Shown here: positions 44,377-53,791 of the stretch, piece after piece | Layout of the letters: every line of letters begins with the position of its first letter | Position numbering within the stretch: position 1 is the stretch's first letter | Assembly: GCA_020634165.1 (NCBI GenBank) | Contig: JACKCF010000001.1 | Coordinates: forward strand, 1,984,001-2,048,000 | Reading direction: 5' to 3' | DNA length: 64,000 bases | Source: Anaerolineaceae bacterium | GTDB lineage: Bacteria; Chloroflexota; Anaerolineae; Aggregatilineales; Phototrophicaceae | Position numbers and translations under genes: made by a program | The notes under the pieces: generated by a model | Database searches by the model: none | What the model saw: the letters and a program-made list of their open reading frames with translations, nothing else | What the model was told of the DNA's origin: nothing

Positions 44377-45639
44377 ATGAAATATTTTCGCCGTTTTCTT
44401 TTAATTGCGCTCTTTGGTGTATTGGTTTTTGGGACGATCTTCTCCGCACAGGCACAGGATAGAACGGTCGTCATCGGTTTTACCGCCTCGCAAAGTGGCC
44501 GCTACAACGTCGAATCTACCCGTCAGATCAACGGCCTCAACCTATGGCTGAACCAGGTCAACGAAGCTGGCGGCATCATCCTCAGTGATGGCACCGTTAT
44601 CACCTTCAACACTGTCTTCTACGATGATGAATCCAACACTGACCGTGTGCAGGAACTGTACACGCGCCTGGCCACCGACGACAACGCTGACTTCCTCATC
44701 AGCCCTTATTCCAGCGGCCTGACCGACGCTTCCGCCATCATTGCCGAGCAATACGGCAAGATCATGATTACCACCGGCGCGGCTTCGGATAGCACTTACC
44801 AGAAAGGTTACTCGCTCGTCTTCCAGACCTACACTCCGGCCAGCCGTTACCTGACGGGTGCCCTCGACCTGTTGGCATCCCTCGACGACACGGTAGAAAA
44901 TATCGCCATCGTCCATGAAAACGACAAGTTCTCGACCGACGTTTCGACCGCCCTCAACGATTACGCCATTGCGATGGGCTTCAACGTCGTCCTGTTTGAA
45001 GGCTACGACTCCGGCACAACCGATTTCGCCCCCTTCATCAACAAGATTCAGGACGCCGCACCCGATGCCGTACTCGGTGGTGGTCACTTCCAGGATGGCA
45101 GCACCTTTGCTCGCCAGATGCACGAAAAAGACCTCGATGTCAAATTCGTTGCGCTGCTCGTTGCACCACCAGAACCCAACTTTGCTGAATTGGGCGAGTC
45201 CGCCATCGGCGTCATTGGCCCCAGCCAGTGGGAACCCCTCGCTCAGATCGATGAAGCCGCCGCAGAAGCAGCGGGCATGGAATTCTATGGCCCCAGTGGT
45301 GAAGAATTCGTCACCGCCTACATGGAAGCCTACGAAGAAGAACCTTCATACCACGCCGCTGGCGGTTACGTCGCGGGCCTGCTCCTGCAACGCGCCATCG
45401 AAGATGCCGATTCGCTGGATACCCAGGCAGTTAAAGAAGCACTGGATGCCCTCGACCTGCTGACCTTCTTCGGCCACATCCAGTTCGACATCACGCCGGA
45501 ACAGCACGGCCTGCAAATTGGTCACTCGATGATGTACATCCAATGGCAGGGTATGGCTGACGCTCTCGAGAAAGACATCGTCTGGCCACCAGAGGCGGTT
45601 ACAGCCGATGCCCTTTATCCCTTAAATGGTGGCGAATAG
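44377..45639 (+). CDS. Liv-type ABC solute-binding protein
   Basis: This 420-residue exported binding protein belongs to the branched-chain amino-acid/amide family. The signal peptide covers about residues 1-24 ('IFSAQA' then QD). The mature part begins 'RTVVIGFTASQSGRY' and has 'GINLWLNQVNEAGGI'-like and 'SPYSSGLTDASAIIAEQYGK' elements of the type-I fold. The ATG at 44377 follows a strong AAGGAGG; a frame 21 bases longer is ruled out by that site. It is the first gene of the Liv cluster. The ligand could be amino acids, urea or amides. Confidence 0.93.
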   Translation: MKYFRRFLLIALFGVLVFGTIFSAQAQDRTVVIGFTASQSGRYNVESTRQINGLNLWLNQVNEAGGIILSDGTVITFNTVFYDDESNTDRVQELYTRLATDDNADFLISPYSSGLTDASAIIAEQYGKIMITTGAASDSTYQKGYSLVFQTYTPASRYLTGALDLLASLDDTVENIAIVHENDKFSTDVSTALNDYAIAMGFNVVLFEGYDSGTTDFAPFINKIQDAAPDAVLGGGHFQDGSTFARQMHEKDLDVKFVALLVAPPEPNFAELGESAIGVIGPSQWEPLAQIDEAAAEAAGMEFYGPSGEEFVTAYMEAYEEEPSYHAAGGYVAGLLLQRAIEDADSLDTQAVKEALDALDLLTFFGHIQFDITPEQHGLQIGHSMMYIQWQGMADALEKDIVWPPEAVTADALYPLNGGE

Positions 45640-45667
45640 CGCCATCATTCGTCACAGGTTCCTTCCA

Positions 45668-45694
45668 GGTGGGGATGTTAGCCGCATCCCCACC
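45668..45694 (+). repeat. Intercistronic hairpin after the Liv binding-protein gene
   Basis: A perfect 10-bp stem GGTGGGGATG/CATCCCCACC with a 7-base loop lies 28 bases after the stop, inside the operon and without a T-run. It is likely to stabilise the upstream message or reduce downstream expression. Confidence 0.7.
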
Positions 45695-45753
45695 GCCCAT
45701 CTTGAACGTGTGACCAGACAACTATTTTTGAAAAAGTGTTCTTTGGGGGCCTT

Positions 45754-46608
45754 ATGGATATTCTTGCTTTCCTCGTCGACGGACTTCTCATAGGCTTTGT
45801 ATATGGTATCGCGGCGATGGGTTTGACCCTGATCTGGGGCGTGATGAACGTCATCAACCTCTCGCACGGGGCCATCATCGCACTTGGCATGTTCGGTATC
45901 TATCTGCTGTTTTCCTTGTTCGGCGTCAACCCTTACATCGGCGTAGTACTCGTCGCGCTGGCGGGGTTGATTACTGGCATGCTGATATACGCCATTGCAA
46001 TCCACCGCGTCATCGACGCGCCGCACCTCTCGACCTTACTGGCGACCTTCGCCGTCAACATGATTATCATCGGCCTGGGCACGAGTGCATTCAGCACCTC
46101 GCCCCGCAATGTCGATGTCGCGCTCGGTAGTATCGAAATGGGTCCGGTAGCTTTCCCTGCGACGCGCGCCGTTGCCGCTGTTGCATCCGTGCTCGTTACC
46201 GGAGCCTTGTACTACTTCCTGTATCGAACCACCCTCGGCAAATACATCCGCGCCGTAACCGACAATCGCGCCGCCGCCGAACTGATGGGCATCCCATCAG
46301 CCCGCATTCTGGCGCTCAGTTTCGGCCTGGGCACGATGCTTGCTGCCATCGCGGGTGGCCTCATCGCGACCTTCTTTCCCTTTACCATCCTCTCCGGTGC
46401 CACCTACGAGCTTAAGAGCTTCGTGATCTGTGTGCTTGGTGGGGTAGGCAATCCGGTGGGTGCCCTGGTCGGCGGCCTCATTCTTGGCTCGCTGGAAGGC
46501 GTCATTCCGGCCTTTATGCCCACATCCTGGGTGCCAGTGCTGGAATTCATCCTATTCGTTGTCATCCTTCTGGTTCGTCCCACAGGCTTACTGGGGAGGA
46601 AAAAATGA
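45754..46608 (+). CDS. livH: Branched-chain amino-acid ABC permease LivH
   Basis: This permease of about 284 residues begins 'DILAFLVDGLLIGFVYGIAAMGLTLIWGVMNVINLSHG', the classic LivH start. It has about eight membrane segments and the coupling-loop region 'AVTDNRAAAELMGI'. I choose the ATG at 45754 (GGGGG close upstream); a GTG at 45736 is possible. It overlaps livM by ATGA and forms the channel with it. Confidence 0.94.
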   Translation: MDILAFLVDGLLIGFVYGIAAMGLTLIWGVMNVINLSHGAIIALGMFGIYLLFSLFGVNPYIGVVLVALAGLITGMLIYAIAIHRVIDAPHLSTLLATFAVNMIIIGLGTSAFSTSPRNVDVALGSIEMGPVAFPATRAVAAVASVLVTGALYYFLYRTTLGKYIRAVTDNRAAAELMGIPSARILALSFGLGTMLAAIAGGLIATFFPFTILSGATYELKSFVICVLGGVGNPVGALVGGLILGSLEGVIPAFMPTSWVPVLEFILFVVILLVRPTGLLGRKK

Positions 46609-47582
46609 GCATGCTAAAAAATCTCCGAAATCCCGGCCTGTGGTTATGGATGGCCATCGTGCTGGCGGTTGGCCTCTGGCCAGTCATTACCCAGCGTGCC
46701 TCCACCCGTGAAGAAATTTTCACCGTCCTTCTGAGTGTCGTCCTGGCCAGCAGCCTGAACATCCTGCTGGGTTATACAGGCTACGTCAGCTTTGGGCATA
46801 TTGTCTTCTTCGGCCTCGGTGGCTATGTCGGCCTCTTCCTGATCACTGCCTATGGTTGGTCGCTCTGGCCCGCTATGCTGGCCGGTGGAATCTCATCGGC
46901 GTTTCTGGCGCTGCTGCTCGGTCAGGCCATCCTCCGCTTACGAGGGGCTTATTTCGCCCTGGCGACCATCGGCATCAATGAAGCCATGCGCGCCTTCATC
47001 AATAACTTCGAGCCATTTGGTGGCCCGACGGGCATCTCGCTCAACTTCAGCGTCTACAATGACTATGGTGGTGCCGCCAATGCGCTCTGGATGCTATATG
47101 GCGTGATGCTTGCCCTGGCGCTGCTCAACATCTTACTGAGCTATGTTGTCAAGAGCAGCAAATTTGGCCTCGGCCTGCTGGCCATCCGCGAAGATGAAGA
47201 CGCTGCCGAAGTCATGGGTGTTGTCACACCCCGCGCCAAGACCTGGGCCTATGTGCTATCGGCATTTTTGCCCGGTGTTGTCGGTGTGCTTTTCTTCTTC
47301 AAAAACGGCAACATCGAGCCGCCCCAGGCCTTCCGCCTCCACATGTCGATTGAAATGCTCGTCATGGTCATGCTCGGCGGCTACGGCACGATTCTCGGTC
47401 CGGTACTTGGTGCAGCCGGTTATCAGCGCCTACGCGGCTTACTCCTCACCAGCGACCTCTTTAAGAACATTCAACTCACTGTGGCGGGTGTACTGCTTCT
47501 CGTCATCATCCTCTTCATTCCGGCGGGGTTCGTTGGCTGGTTGCGCAATCGCTTCCCCAAACTCAGGAGGTTCTTGCCATGA
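46605..47582 (+). CDS. livM: Branched-chain amino-acid ABC permease LivM
   Basis: This 325-residue permease has about nine hydrophobic segments. The LivM-type motif 'LGYTGYVSFGHIVFFGLGGY' is present and 'LLAIREDEDAAEVMG' marks the coupling loop. It starts at an ATGA overlap with livH, preceded by GGGGAGGA, and ends in an ATGA overlap with livG. Tight coupling implies equal production of the two channel subunits and the ATPase. Confidence 0.94.
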   Translation: MSMLKNLRNPGLWLWMAIVLAVGLWPVITQRASTREEIFTVLLSVVLASSLNILLGYTGYVSFGHIVFFGLGGYVGLFLITAYGWSLWPAMLAGGISSAFLALLLGQAILRLRGAYFALATIGINEAMRAFINNFEPFGGPTGISLNFSVYNDYGGAANALWMLYGVMLALALLNILLSYVVKSSKFGLGLLAIREDEDAAEVMGVVTPRAKTWAYVLSAFLPGVVGVLFFFKNGNIEPPQAFRLHMSIEMLVMVMLGGYGTILGPVLGAAGYQRLRGLLLTSDLFKNIQLTVAGVLLLVIILFIPAGFVGWLRNRFPKLRRFLP

Positions 47583-48334
47583 TTTTGCAGGTAAACAACG
47601 TCAGCAAGCGCTTTGGCGGCTTACAGGCCCTCAGTGGTGTGTCCTTCGAGCTTCCTGAAGGCCAGATCATGGGGCTGATCGGCCCCAACGGCGCGGGCAA
47701 GACCACAACGTTCAACGTCATCAACGGCGTCTATCCGCCGGACACAGGCACTGTTGTATTCAAAGGCAGCGACATCACTGGGGCGAAAACCTACGAAATC
47801 GCGCGGCAGGGGTTAGCCCGCACGCACCAGATCGTCAAGCCGCTCAATGAACTGACCGTGCGCGAGAACGTTATCGTCGGCGCCTGTTTCGGTCGCCAGA
47901 ACCTGCCCTTGGGTCAGGCGACGGACGTCGCCAACGAAGTCATGGAGTTCGTCGGCTTGGGCAAACGTGCCGATCAACTGGCTGGCAGCCTCAACGTCGG
48001 CCAGAAAAAGCGCCTTGAGATGGCTCGTGCGCTCGCAGCGCGTCCCTATCTGCTGCTGCTCGATGAAGTGCTGGCTGGCCTGAATCCATCGGAAATCACG
48101 CGCATGACCGAAATCGTCCACAAAATCCGGGAGCAGGGCATCTCCATCATCATGATCGAACATGTGATGCAGGCCGTCATGAGCGTATCCGACTTTGTGC
48201 TGGTGCTCGATTTTGGCAAGCCCATCGCCTATGGCACACCAACCGAAGTCGCCAACGATCCCAAGGTGATCGAAGCCTATCTGGGCGATCCCAAGCTAGC
48301 CGAACAACTCAGCAGCCACGATCCGGTGTCGTGA
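47579..48334 (+). CDS. livG: Branched-chain amino-acid ABC ATPase LivG
   Basis: This 251-residue ATPase has Walker A 'GPNGAGKTT' (residues 35-43), 'GLARTHQIVKPL' at the place of the Q-loop region, signature 'LNVGQKKRLEMARAL' (Asn in place of the usual Ser), Walker B 'LLLLDEVLAGL', and 'IMIEHVM'. The C-terminal extension is of LivG type. It is coupled to livM. Confidence 0.94.
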   Translation: MILQVNNVSKRFGGLQALSGVSFELPEGQIMGLIGPNGAGKTTTFNVINGVYPPDTGTVVFKGSDITGAKTYEIARQGLARTHQIVKPLNELTVRENVIVGACFGRQNLPLGQATDVANEVMEFVGLGKRADQLAGSLNVGQKKRLEMARALAARPYLLLLDEVLAGLNPSEITRMTEIVHKIREQGISIIMIEHVMQAVMSVSDFVLVLDFGKPIAYGTPTEVANDPKVIEAYLGDPKLAEQLSSHDPVS

Positions 48335-48381
48335 TGGCCCGGCCAACAACCCTATGAAAATCATGGAAGAAAGGGCGAACG

Positions 48382-49092
48382 ATGCCGATTTTAGAAGTGA
48401 GAGATGTTGAATCCGGTTATGCGGATGTCCAGATTCTTTGGGGAGCTTCACTCTTCCTTGAAGAAGGCCGCATTACCTCGCTGGTAGGCGGCAATGGTGT
48501 AGGCAAGACGACGCTTCTGCGAACGGTCATGGGCCTTGTAAAGCCGCAGGCCGGCAAAGTGTTCTTCAACGGCCAGGATGTCAGCAAAGTTTCCGCGCAC
48601 AAAAAAGCGGAAATGGGCCTGATCCTGGTTCCTGAAGGTCGTCAGCTTTTCGTGCAGATGAGTGTCGAGGAAAATCTTGAGATGGGGGCTGCACCTGCCC
48701 GTGCCAAAGCCCGCTATGATTACAACCTTGAGCGCGTCTACGAAATTTTCCCACGCCTCAAAGAGCGCCGTGATCAGAAAGCCAGTACCCTCAGCGGTGG
48801 CGAACAGCAGATGCTGGCTGTTGCGCGTGGCCTCATGGCCGATCCGATTGTGCTGATGATTGATGAATTGTCGCTGGGCCTTGCGCCGGTTTTAGTGCTT
48901 GGCTTGTTCCAATCGCTGCAAAAGCTCAAGGATGAGGGCCTCACCCTGCTGCTGGTCGAACAAAACGTGCAGATGGCATTAGCCGTCAGCGACTATGGTT
49001 TTGTACTGGCACATGGCAAAGTCGATCTGCACGGTCCCAGTCGCGAACTATCAGGTGATGAGCACGTCCGCGAGGCTTACCTCGGAATCTGA
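48382..49092 (+). CDS. livF: Branched-chain amino-acid ABC ATPase LivF
   Basis: This 236-residue ATPase has Walker A 'GGNGVGKTT', the LivF-type 'LILVPEGRQLF', signature 'LSGGEQQML', Walker B 'VLMIDELSLGLAP', and 'LLLVEQNVQMAL'. It completes the SBP-H-M-G-F set. The gap to livG is 47 bases. Confidence 0.95.
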   Translation: MPILEVRDVESGYADVQILWGASLFLEEGRITSLVGGNGVGKTTLLRTVMGLVKPQAGKVFFNGQDVSKVSAHKKAEMGLILVPEGRQLFVQMSVEENLEMGAAPARAKARYDYNLERVYEIFPRLKERRDQKASTLSGGEQQMLAVARGLMADPIVLMIDELSLGLAPVLVLGLFQSLQKLKDEGLTLLLVEQNVQMALAVSDYGFVLAHGKVDLHGPSRELSGDEHVREAYLGI

Positions 49093-49115
49093 TTGCCGCG
49101 CCAACGAGCATATCC

Positions 49116-49156
49116 ATAGTGGGGCAGATGTCCATCGAACCCCACTATTTGCTTTT
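49116..49156 (+). terminator. Terminator of the Liv operon
   Basis: The stem ATAGTGGGG/CCCCACTAT (49116-49124, 49140-49148) is followed by TT and, a few bases later, TTTT. It lies 24 bases after the livF stop. Confidence 0.7.
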
Positions 49157-49288
49157 CTTAGGCTAGGATGTCTGCTCGTATAGCCGCCTGTAGAAATCGT
49201 CAGGATCACCGCAATCGACTGCGAAATCCGCGCCAGTCGATCACCATCTTCTTCGATGGTATCCTGCTCATACTGTTCAAACAGCATA

Positions 49289-49315
49289 AGCCACTTCCCA
49301 ACTTGGGAAATGGCT
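49289..49315. repeat. Hairpin between convergent transporter operons
   Basis: The arms AGCCACTTCCCAA and TTGGGAAATGGCT are complementary but for one base. It resembles the terminators at 8023 and 40701 (shared AGCCA...TGGCTATT). No T-run is present on either strand. Confidence 0.6.
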
Positions 49316-49361
49316 ATTCAATCATGAGGTCGCACAAGGGTGAAACCCTCGTTATGGATAA

Positions 49362-51602
49362 CTAAGTGAGCTTTTCCCGAATATACGCGCTGGTATAGTC
49401 CAGGAAAGACACCACTACCGCAATTGCCAGCACAGCCACACCCGCATCCCGATACCGCAGCAGGTTGATCTGCTGTTGCAGCAGCAGGCCAATACCGCCG
49501 CCACCGACGAAGCCGATAATCGTCGACATACGCACATTGATATCCCAGCGATACATCGTAAACGCGATATACGGCGGAATAATCTGCGGAATCACGGCGA
49601 AGACGACGGTTTGCAGCCAGCCAGCCCCTGTCGATTGAATCGCCTCAACTGGGCCAGCGTCGATATTTTCAACCTGCTCCGAATACAGTTTACCCAGGGC
49701 GGCGATAGAATGCAGCGTCAGCGCCAGCACACCTGCAAATGGGCCGATGCCCACCCACACCACGAACACAAGGCCCATAATCAGCGGCTCAATCGAGCGA
49801 ATTGTATTCAGGGCCGTGCGCGCGAGATTGTACATCGTGGAACCTAGCGCATAATTGCTGCTCGTCCCGACCAATAGCCCCGCGATGCCGCACAACACAA
49901 AGCCGATGCCTGCGCTGGTGACCATATACGAGTATATTTCCGCGCCCAAAATCGAAGTCGTTGTCGTTGGCGGCAGCGTCCCGTCGATGATCGCGCGCCC
50001 CACATTAAGCGTATTAAACGTCAGAACAAAGGCAAGCACAGCTCCGATCCAGAACAGCACGGTCATGATCGCTGTTTGTGACCGCGCTGGCTTCATGGCT
50101 TTGCTCGGTGTCACGGCAAACTGCTTATAAACGAGGCCGAATATATTCCCTGTGATGATAGCCGCCACAATCGGCACCAGCAGGCCAAACAGTGCTGCCG
50201 ACATTCCCAGGAAGCCCAGTACTGCGAACAGAATCGCCCCGACCAGCGCCCCCAGAATGCCACCCACAATACGCTCCAGTGATCCGGTTAAATTGCGCAG
50301 GGGTCCCGTTGTCAGGTTGGATGCCACATTCGATAGGCTGACGCCAGTGATGACTGCCGCGACAATTGGCATAATCAGGATGACCAGCGTGCCGATGGTA
50401 TGCAGCAGTGTCCCTATCGCCTGGATGCCATCGGCGGTTGCATTTTGCAGCCACTCCAACGGATTCAGCGGATAGATTTCCTCCCGCGTGATCTCAAGCG
50501 CATTCAGGAAAGCCGGACGGAGGCTGTCACCGAAAACCTGTAATTGTCCGGCCAGCCACACGAAGAAGCCCGCCAGCGCACCCACCGCGAAGATGACGAG
50601 CAGCGTCAGCAGCACCGCATTGACGATCATCTTCACATAGTCATTGCCACTCGTTTCCGCGATAGTCGCTCTGGTCTTGTCCTCTGGCGGGTTCAGATAG
50701 CGCAAACCAGCGATAGCCAATCCCACAACGATCACGGGTGCCACAATCCCCACGATGACGCCGTATTCCTCACCACCACCGACCCGTACGGCGAAGGCTC
50801 CCAGGCCATTGAGCAGACTCGCGCCAAGCATCGCGCCAATCGAAAAGAACAATAGCGCCACAAACAACTTGCCCACAGGCAGCCGGATAGGACGCATCAG
50901 GTTCCGCGCGGCGAAGAAGCTGATCAGACTGGCAATCGGGATTGCAATGGAGGTCGCCAGCAGTGCCATAAAGATCGTTTCGATCATGCGCAGAACCGTC
51001 AACTGGCTGATATCACTCAGCTCAACAGCCCCCGCCGGGAATGCTGCCCGGATTGCGACCTGATGCATTTGGCCGTCCGTATCACGAATGCGCGGCACTT
51101 CAATTTGGCCTGTAAACGATCCGCTGCTGTCGAGGACAAGTTCTTCACGGCCCGTGATGAGGTCTTCGCGTGGGCGGCTTTGCCCCTCTGGCGGAATCCA
51201 CCGAATGCGCGTATCGGCCAGCGGCGAGAAATTGCTGATCGTAACCTCGATAATATCGCCAGCTTCGCCGCAGCTTGGGTTGATCGTTACAACGCCCCCC
51301 GTTTCAGGGTCCGGCACCGATTCTGGCAGGGCCTGGTCGCTGCTCTCACACACCATCAGGAACGGAGCCGTAATTTCAACGACTTCGCGCTCCTGGCTAA
51401 AGATGCGCGGCGATAGTAATTCCCGTAGTGCATTACCGACATTTTCCTGGCGTTGTGCTTCCTGCGGCTTATCCAGGTCCACTTCCGTGACTGTCCAACC
51501 GTAGGCATAAAACACGAAGCCCACCACGACTGCCACCACAATCAGCAGACGAATCAGGGCATGACGAGTGGCTTGTGGGCTTGCTTGACCGTTATTGTTC
51601 AT
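49362..51602 (-). CDS. phnE: PhnE-type phosphonate/phosphate ABC permease, greatly extended
   Basis: This 746-residue protein has the start of a PhnE permease at about residue 206 ('MIETIFMALLATSIAIPIASLISFFAARN') and its end at about 590-746 ('IEPLIMGLVFVVWVGIGPFAGVLAL', 'AIQSTGAGWLQTVVFAVIPQ', 'VGGGGIGLLL'). Between them lie about 350 extra residues with many membrane segments. At the N-terminus there is a TM (17-37) and an outside beta domain (about 75-200). PhnE is usually near 270 residues. The start overlaps the PhnC stop as TAATG. Whether the extra segments are a split or duplicated permease or a fused accessory domain is open. Confidence 0.85.
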   Translation of the reverse strand: MNNNGQASPQATRHALIRLLIVVAVVVGFVFYAYGWTVTEVDLDKPQEAQRQENVGNALRELLSPRIFSQEREVVEITAPFLMVCESSDQALPESVPDPETGGVVTINPSCGEAGDIIEVTISNFSPLADTRIRWIPPEGQSRPREDLITGREELVLDSSGSFTGQIEVPRIRDTDGQMHQVAIRAAFPAGAVELSDISQLTVLRMIETIFMALLATSIAIPIASLISFFAARNLMRPIRLPVGKLFVALLFFSIGAMLGASLLNGLGAFAVRVGGGEEYGVIVGIVAPVIVVGLAIAGLRYLNPPEDKTRATIAETSGNDYVKMIVNAVLLTLLVIFAVGALAGFFVWLAGQLQVFGDSLRPAFLNALEITREEIYPLNPLEWLQNATADGIQAIGTLLHTIGTLVILIMPIVAAVITGVSLSNVASNLTTGPLRNLTGSLERIVGGILGALVGAILFAVLGFLGMSAALFGLLVPIVAAIITGNIFGLVYKQFAVTPSKAMKPARSQTAIMTVLFWIGAVLAFVLTFNTLNVGRAIIDGTLPPTTTTSILGAEIYSYMVTSAGIGFVLCGIAGLLVGTSSNYALGSTMYNLARTALNTIRSIEPLIMGLVFVVWVGIGPFAGVLALTLHSIAALGKLYSEQVENIDAGPVEAIQSTGAGWLQTVVFAVIPQIIPPYIAFTMYRWDINVRMSTIIGFVGGGGIGLLLQQQINLLRYRDAGVAVLAIAVVVSFLDYTSAYIREKLT

Positions 51603-52360
51603 TAGCTGATACCCACTTCCACCGCATCTTCACCATAAATCTCTTTAAAGCGCACATTGTCGATCAGGTCTGGTGTGCCATCGAACTCCAGCTTGCCATC
51701 TTTCAGTGCGATAACGCGGTCGGAATATGTGCGCGCGAGGCTCAAAAAATGCAGGCTGCAAATGATGGTCAGCCCATCCTGCGTATTCAGGTCTTCCAGA
51801 TATTTCATCACACTGTGCGACGTTGCTGGGTCCAGGCTGGCAACAGGTTCATCAGCCAGCATCAGTTCGGGGTCTTGCATCAGGGCGCGGGCGATGGCGA
51901 CCCGCTGCTGCTGACCGCCACTCAGTTCGCTGGCGCGCTTATACGCCTGTTCAACAATGCCTACGCGCTTCAGGTTGGCCAGGGCACTCTGCTTGTCATC
52001 AGATGGGAAGTAATTTAGCAGGCTGTAAACGGGCGACATATAGCCCAGCCGCCCAGCCAGCACATTGGTGATGACCTTGGATCGCTTCACCAGATTAAAC
52101 TGCTGGAAGATCATGCCCATTCGCCGCCGGACCAGCCGCATATCGTCATCAGCCAGTGCCGTAATATCCAGGCCATTCCAGATGATTTGGCCCTCGGTGG
52201 GTTCAATCAGCCGATTGATGCACCGCAGCAAGGTCGATTTGCCGGAACCACTCAGGCCGATGAGCGCGACGAATTGCCCATCAGGAACCGTAAAACTGAC
52301 GTTATCCAGTGCTTTAAAGCCATTGTCGTAAATCTTGGTGAGGTTTTTGATCTCAAGCAT
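51602..52360 (-). CDS. phnC: Phosphonate/phosphate ABC ATPase PhnC
   Basis: This 252-residue ATPase has Walker A 'GLSGSGKST', 'GMIFQQFNLVKRSKV' typical of PhnC, signature 'LSGGQQQR', Walker B 'LMLADEPVASLDP', and the PhnC-type 'SLHFLSLARTYSDRVIAL'. It sits between the binding protein and the permease and should power uptake of phosphonate, phosphite or phosphate. Confidence 0.93.
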   Translation of the reverse strand: MLEIKNLTKIYDNGFKALDNVSFTVPDGQFVALIGLSGSGKSTLLRCINRLIEPTEGQIIWNGLDITALADDDMRLVRRRMGMIFQQFNLVKRSKVITNVLAGRLGYMSPVYSLLNYFPSDDKQSALANLKRVGIVEQAYKRASELSGGQQQRVAIARALMQDPELMLADEPVASLDPATSHSVMKYLEDLNTQDGLTIICSLHFLSLARTYSDRVIALKDGKLEFDGTPDLIDNVRFKEIYGEDAVEVGIS

Positions 52361-52445
52361 TGTCCATAACCGATGTCATAGGCGGGGGCAGGCGATGAAA
52401 AAAATATAGTTCATCCACGTAAAAAGATATTTTGTCCCAGAAAAA

Positions 52446-52479
52446 TTTGGGCAGAGGTACGAACCGCCCCCTGCCCAAA
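52446..52479 (-). terminator. Attenuating terminator between phnD and phnC
   Basis: The perfect arms TTTGGGCAG and CTGCCCAAA (52446-52454, 52471-52479) are followed on the minus strand by a T-run. It lies 21 bases past the phnD stop, inside the operon. Confidence 0.75.
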
Positions 52480-52499
52480 AACCAATAGCAAACGAGTGC

Positions 52500-53522
52500 T
52501 TATTCGTCGCCGAAGATGTCAGCTTCCGTCAGGCCCAGAATTTCAAATTGCAGGCGAACGGAGTTAAACAGGGAATCTTCAACGGGTTGCAGCGTCGTCC
52601 AGGAATAACCATCTTCGCTGCCCAATGCCGAGGTTGCCCATGCTTCTGTACCAGAGAAGGCAATCAGGGCATCCAGAATCTGCTGGCGCAGGTCTTCAGG
52701 GAAGCCAGGGCTAAAGCTCATGGTGTCATTCGGGATCGGTGCGCTGATGCGCAGGATGCGAACCTTATCAACGATATCCGGCGCGGTCTCGCGTACGCTG
52801 GAGCGGGAATCCATAATGCGGATGTCACCAACATACAGGCGGCCTTCGTCATTGATGTAGGCTTCGTCGACTGTCAGGTCATATGGTTCCGGCAAATCAC
52901 CGAAGTCCCATTGCGCACCCGGCATAACCGGCGGGCTGAAGAAGCTGGTCGCGAAATCAACTTCACCGTTGTAGACCGCCAGAACAGCCTGGTTGTGACC
53001 ACCGGCCTCGACGCGCTCACCTGGCTCGATGCCTGCAGCTTGCAGTTCAACCGAAGGCACAATGAAGCCCGATGTTGAACCTGGATCAGGATACGCCCAG
53101 GTCTTGCCTTCCAGATCACCGAGGACGTAAATGTCGCTGTCACGGGCGACCAGATACTGTGCCCAGTAAACAGGCCAGCCAAAGCGAACAGCCGCCGCTT
53201 CTACCTCGATGCCACAGCGGTTGTTACCAATGACAAAACCAGCCGCCGGGATAAAGCCCATTGAGTTATCTGGTGATGCGCACATGGCTTCAATCGTCGC
53301 CGCGTACGAAGTCGGGACAAAGACCTCGAAGCTCAGGCCTGTTGCATCTTCCAGGGCTTGGCGCAGTACTTCGCCGCCTTCAACCAGCGTCTGTGCTTCT
53401 ACGGAGGGGACAAAGTAAACCTGAATCGGATTATCAGCCGATCCGAGGTCTTGCGCGGAGGTCAGCGACGCACCAAATACCAGCAGTGCTACCACCAACG
53501 TAAGAACCAGATATTTCCTCAT
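52500..53522 (-). CDS. phnD: Phosphonate/phosphite-type ABC solute-binding protein PhnD
   Basis: This 340-residue exported protein has a signal peptide ending 'TSAQ' (about residue 24). The PhnD-family start 'IQVYFVPSVEAQTLVEGGEVL' and 'DPGSTSGFIVPS', which supplies hydroxyls for the oxyanion, are both present. It is the first gene of the PhnDCE cluster. Family members bind phosphonates, phosphite, hypophosphite or phosphate; the ligand is not decided here. It is divergent from the HDAC-like gene. Confidence 0.92.
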   Translation of the reverse strand: MRKYLVLTLVVALLVFGASLTSAQDLGSADNPIQVYFVPSVEAQTLVEGGEVLRQALEDATGLSFEVFVPTSYAATIEAMCASPDNSMGFIPAAGFVIGNNRCGIEVEAAAVRFGWPVYWAQYLVARDSDIYVLGDLEGKTWAYPDPGSTSGFIVPSVELQAAGIEPGERVEAGGHNQAVLAVYNGEVDFATSFFSPPVMPGAQWDFGDLPEPYDLTVDEAYINDEGRLYVGDIRIMDSRSSVRETAPDIVDKVRILRISAPIPNDTMSFSPGFPEDLRQQILDALIAFSGTEAWATSALGSEDGYSWTTLQPVEDSLFNSVRLQFEILGLTEADIFGDE

Positions 53523-53791
53523 AAGAGTCTCCTTGATGTAATACCTATGATGACCAGAACCATGATCGCATCATGCTGGTCGATAGCCATAATTATAACA
53601 AGTCACAGCCAACCCGCTATGACTCTGTCACATCGTCGAATCCTGCAACGCCAATAGTATCTGGAATACAGGAGCCGCGCTCATTCAGACCACTTAGTAT
53701 TCTCCTGTGTCGATACTGTGACATAAGCAGTCTGGTGAAGTCGGTCGTCGCAAGTATACTTCCGTGATTGCGCACCTTCAGGAGTGACACC

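Noticed and set aside
53598..53730. Possible Pho boxes (CTGTCAC-like) before phnD
   Set aside because: Only isolated half-sites are seen, without the regular 11-base direct repeat spacing.
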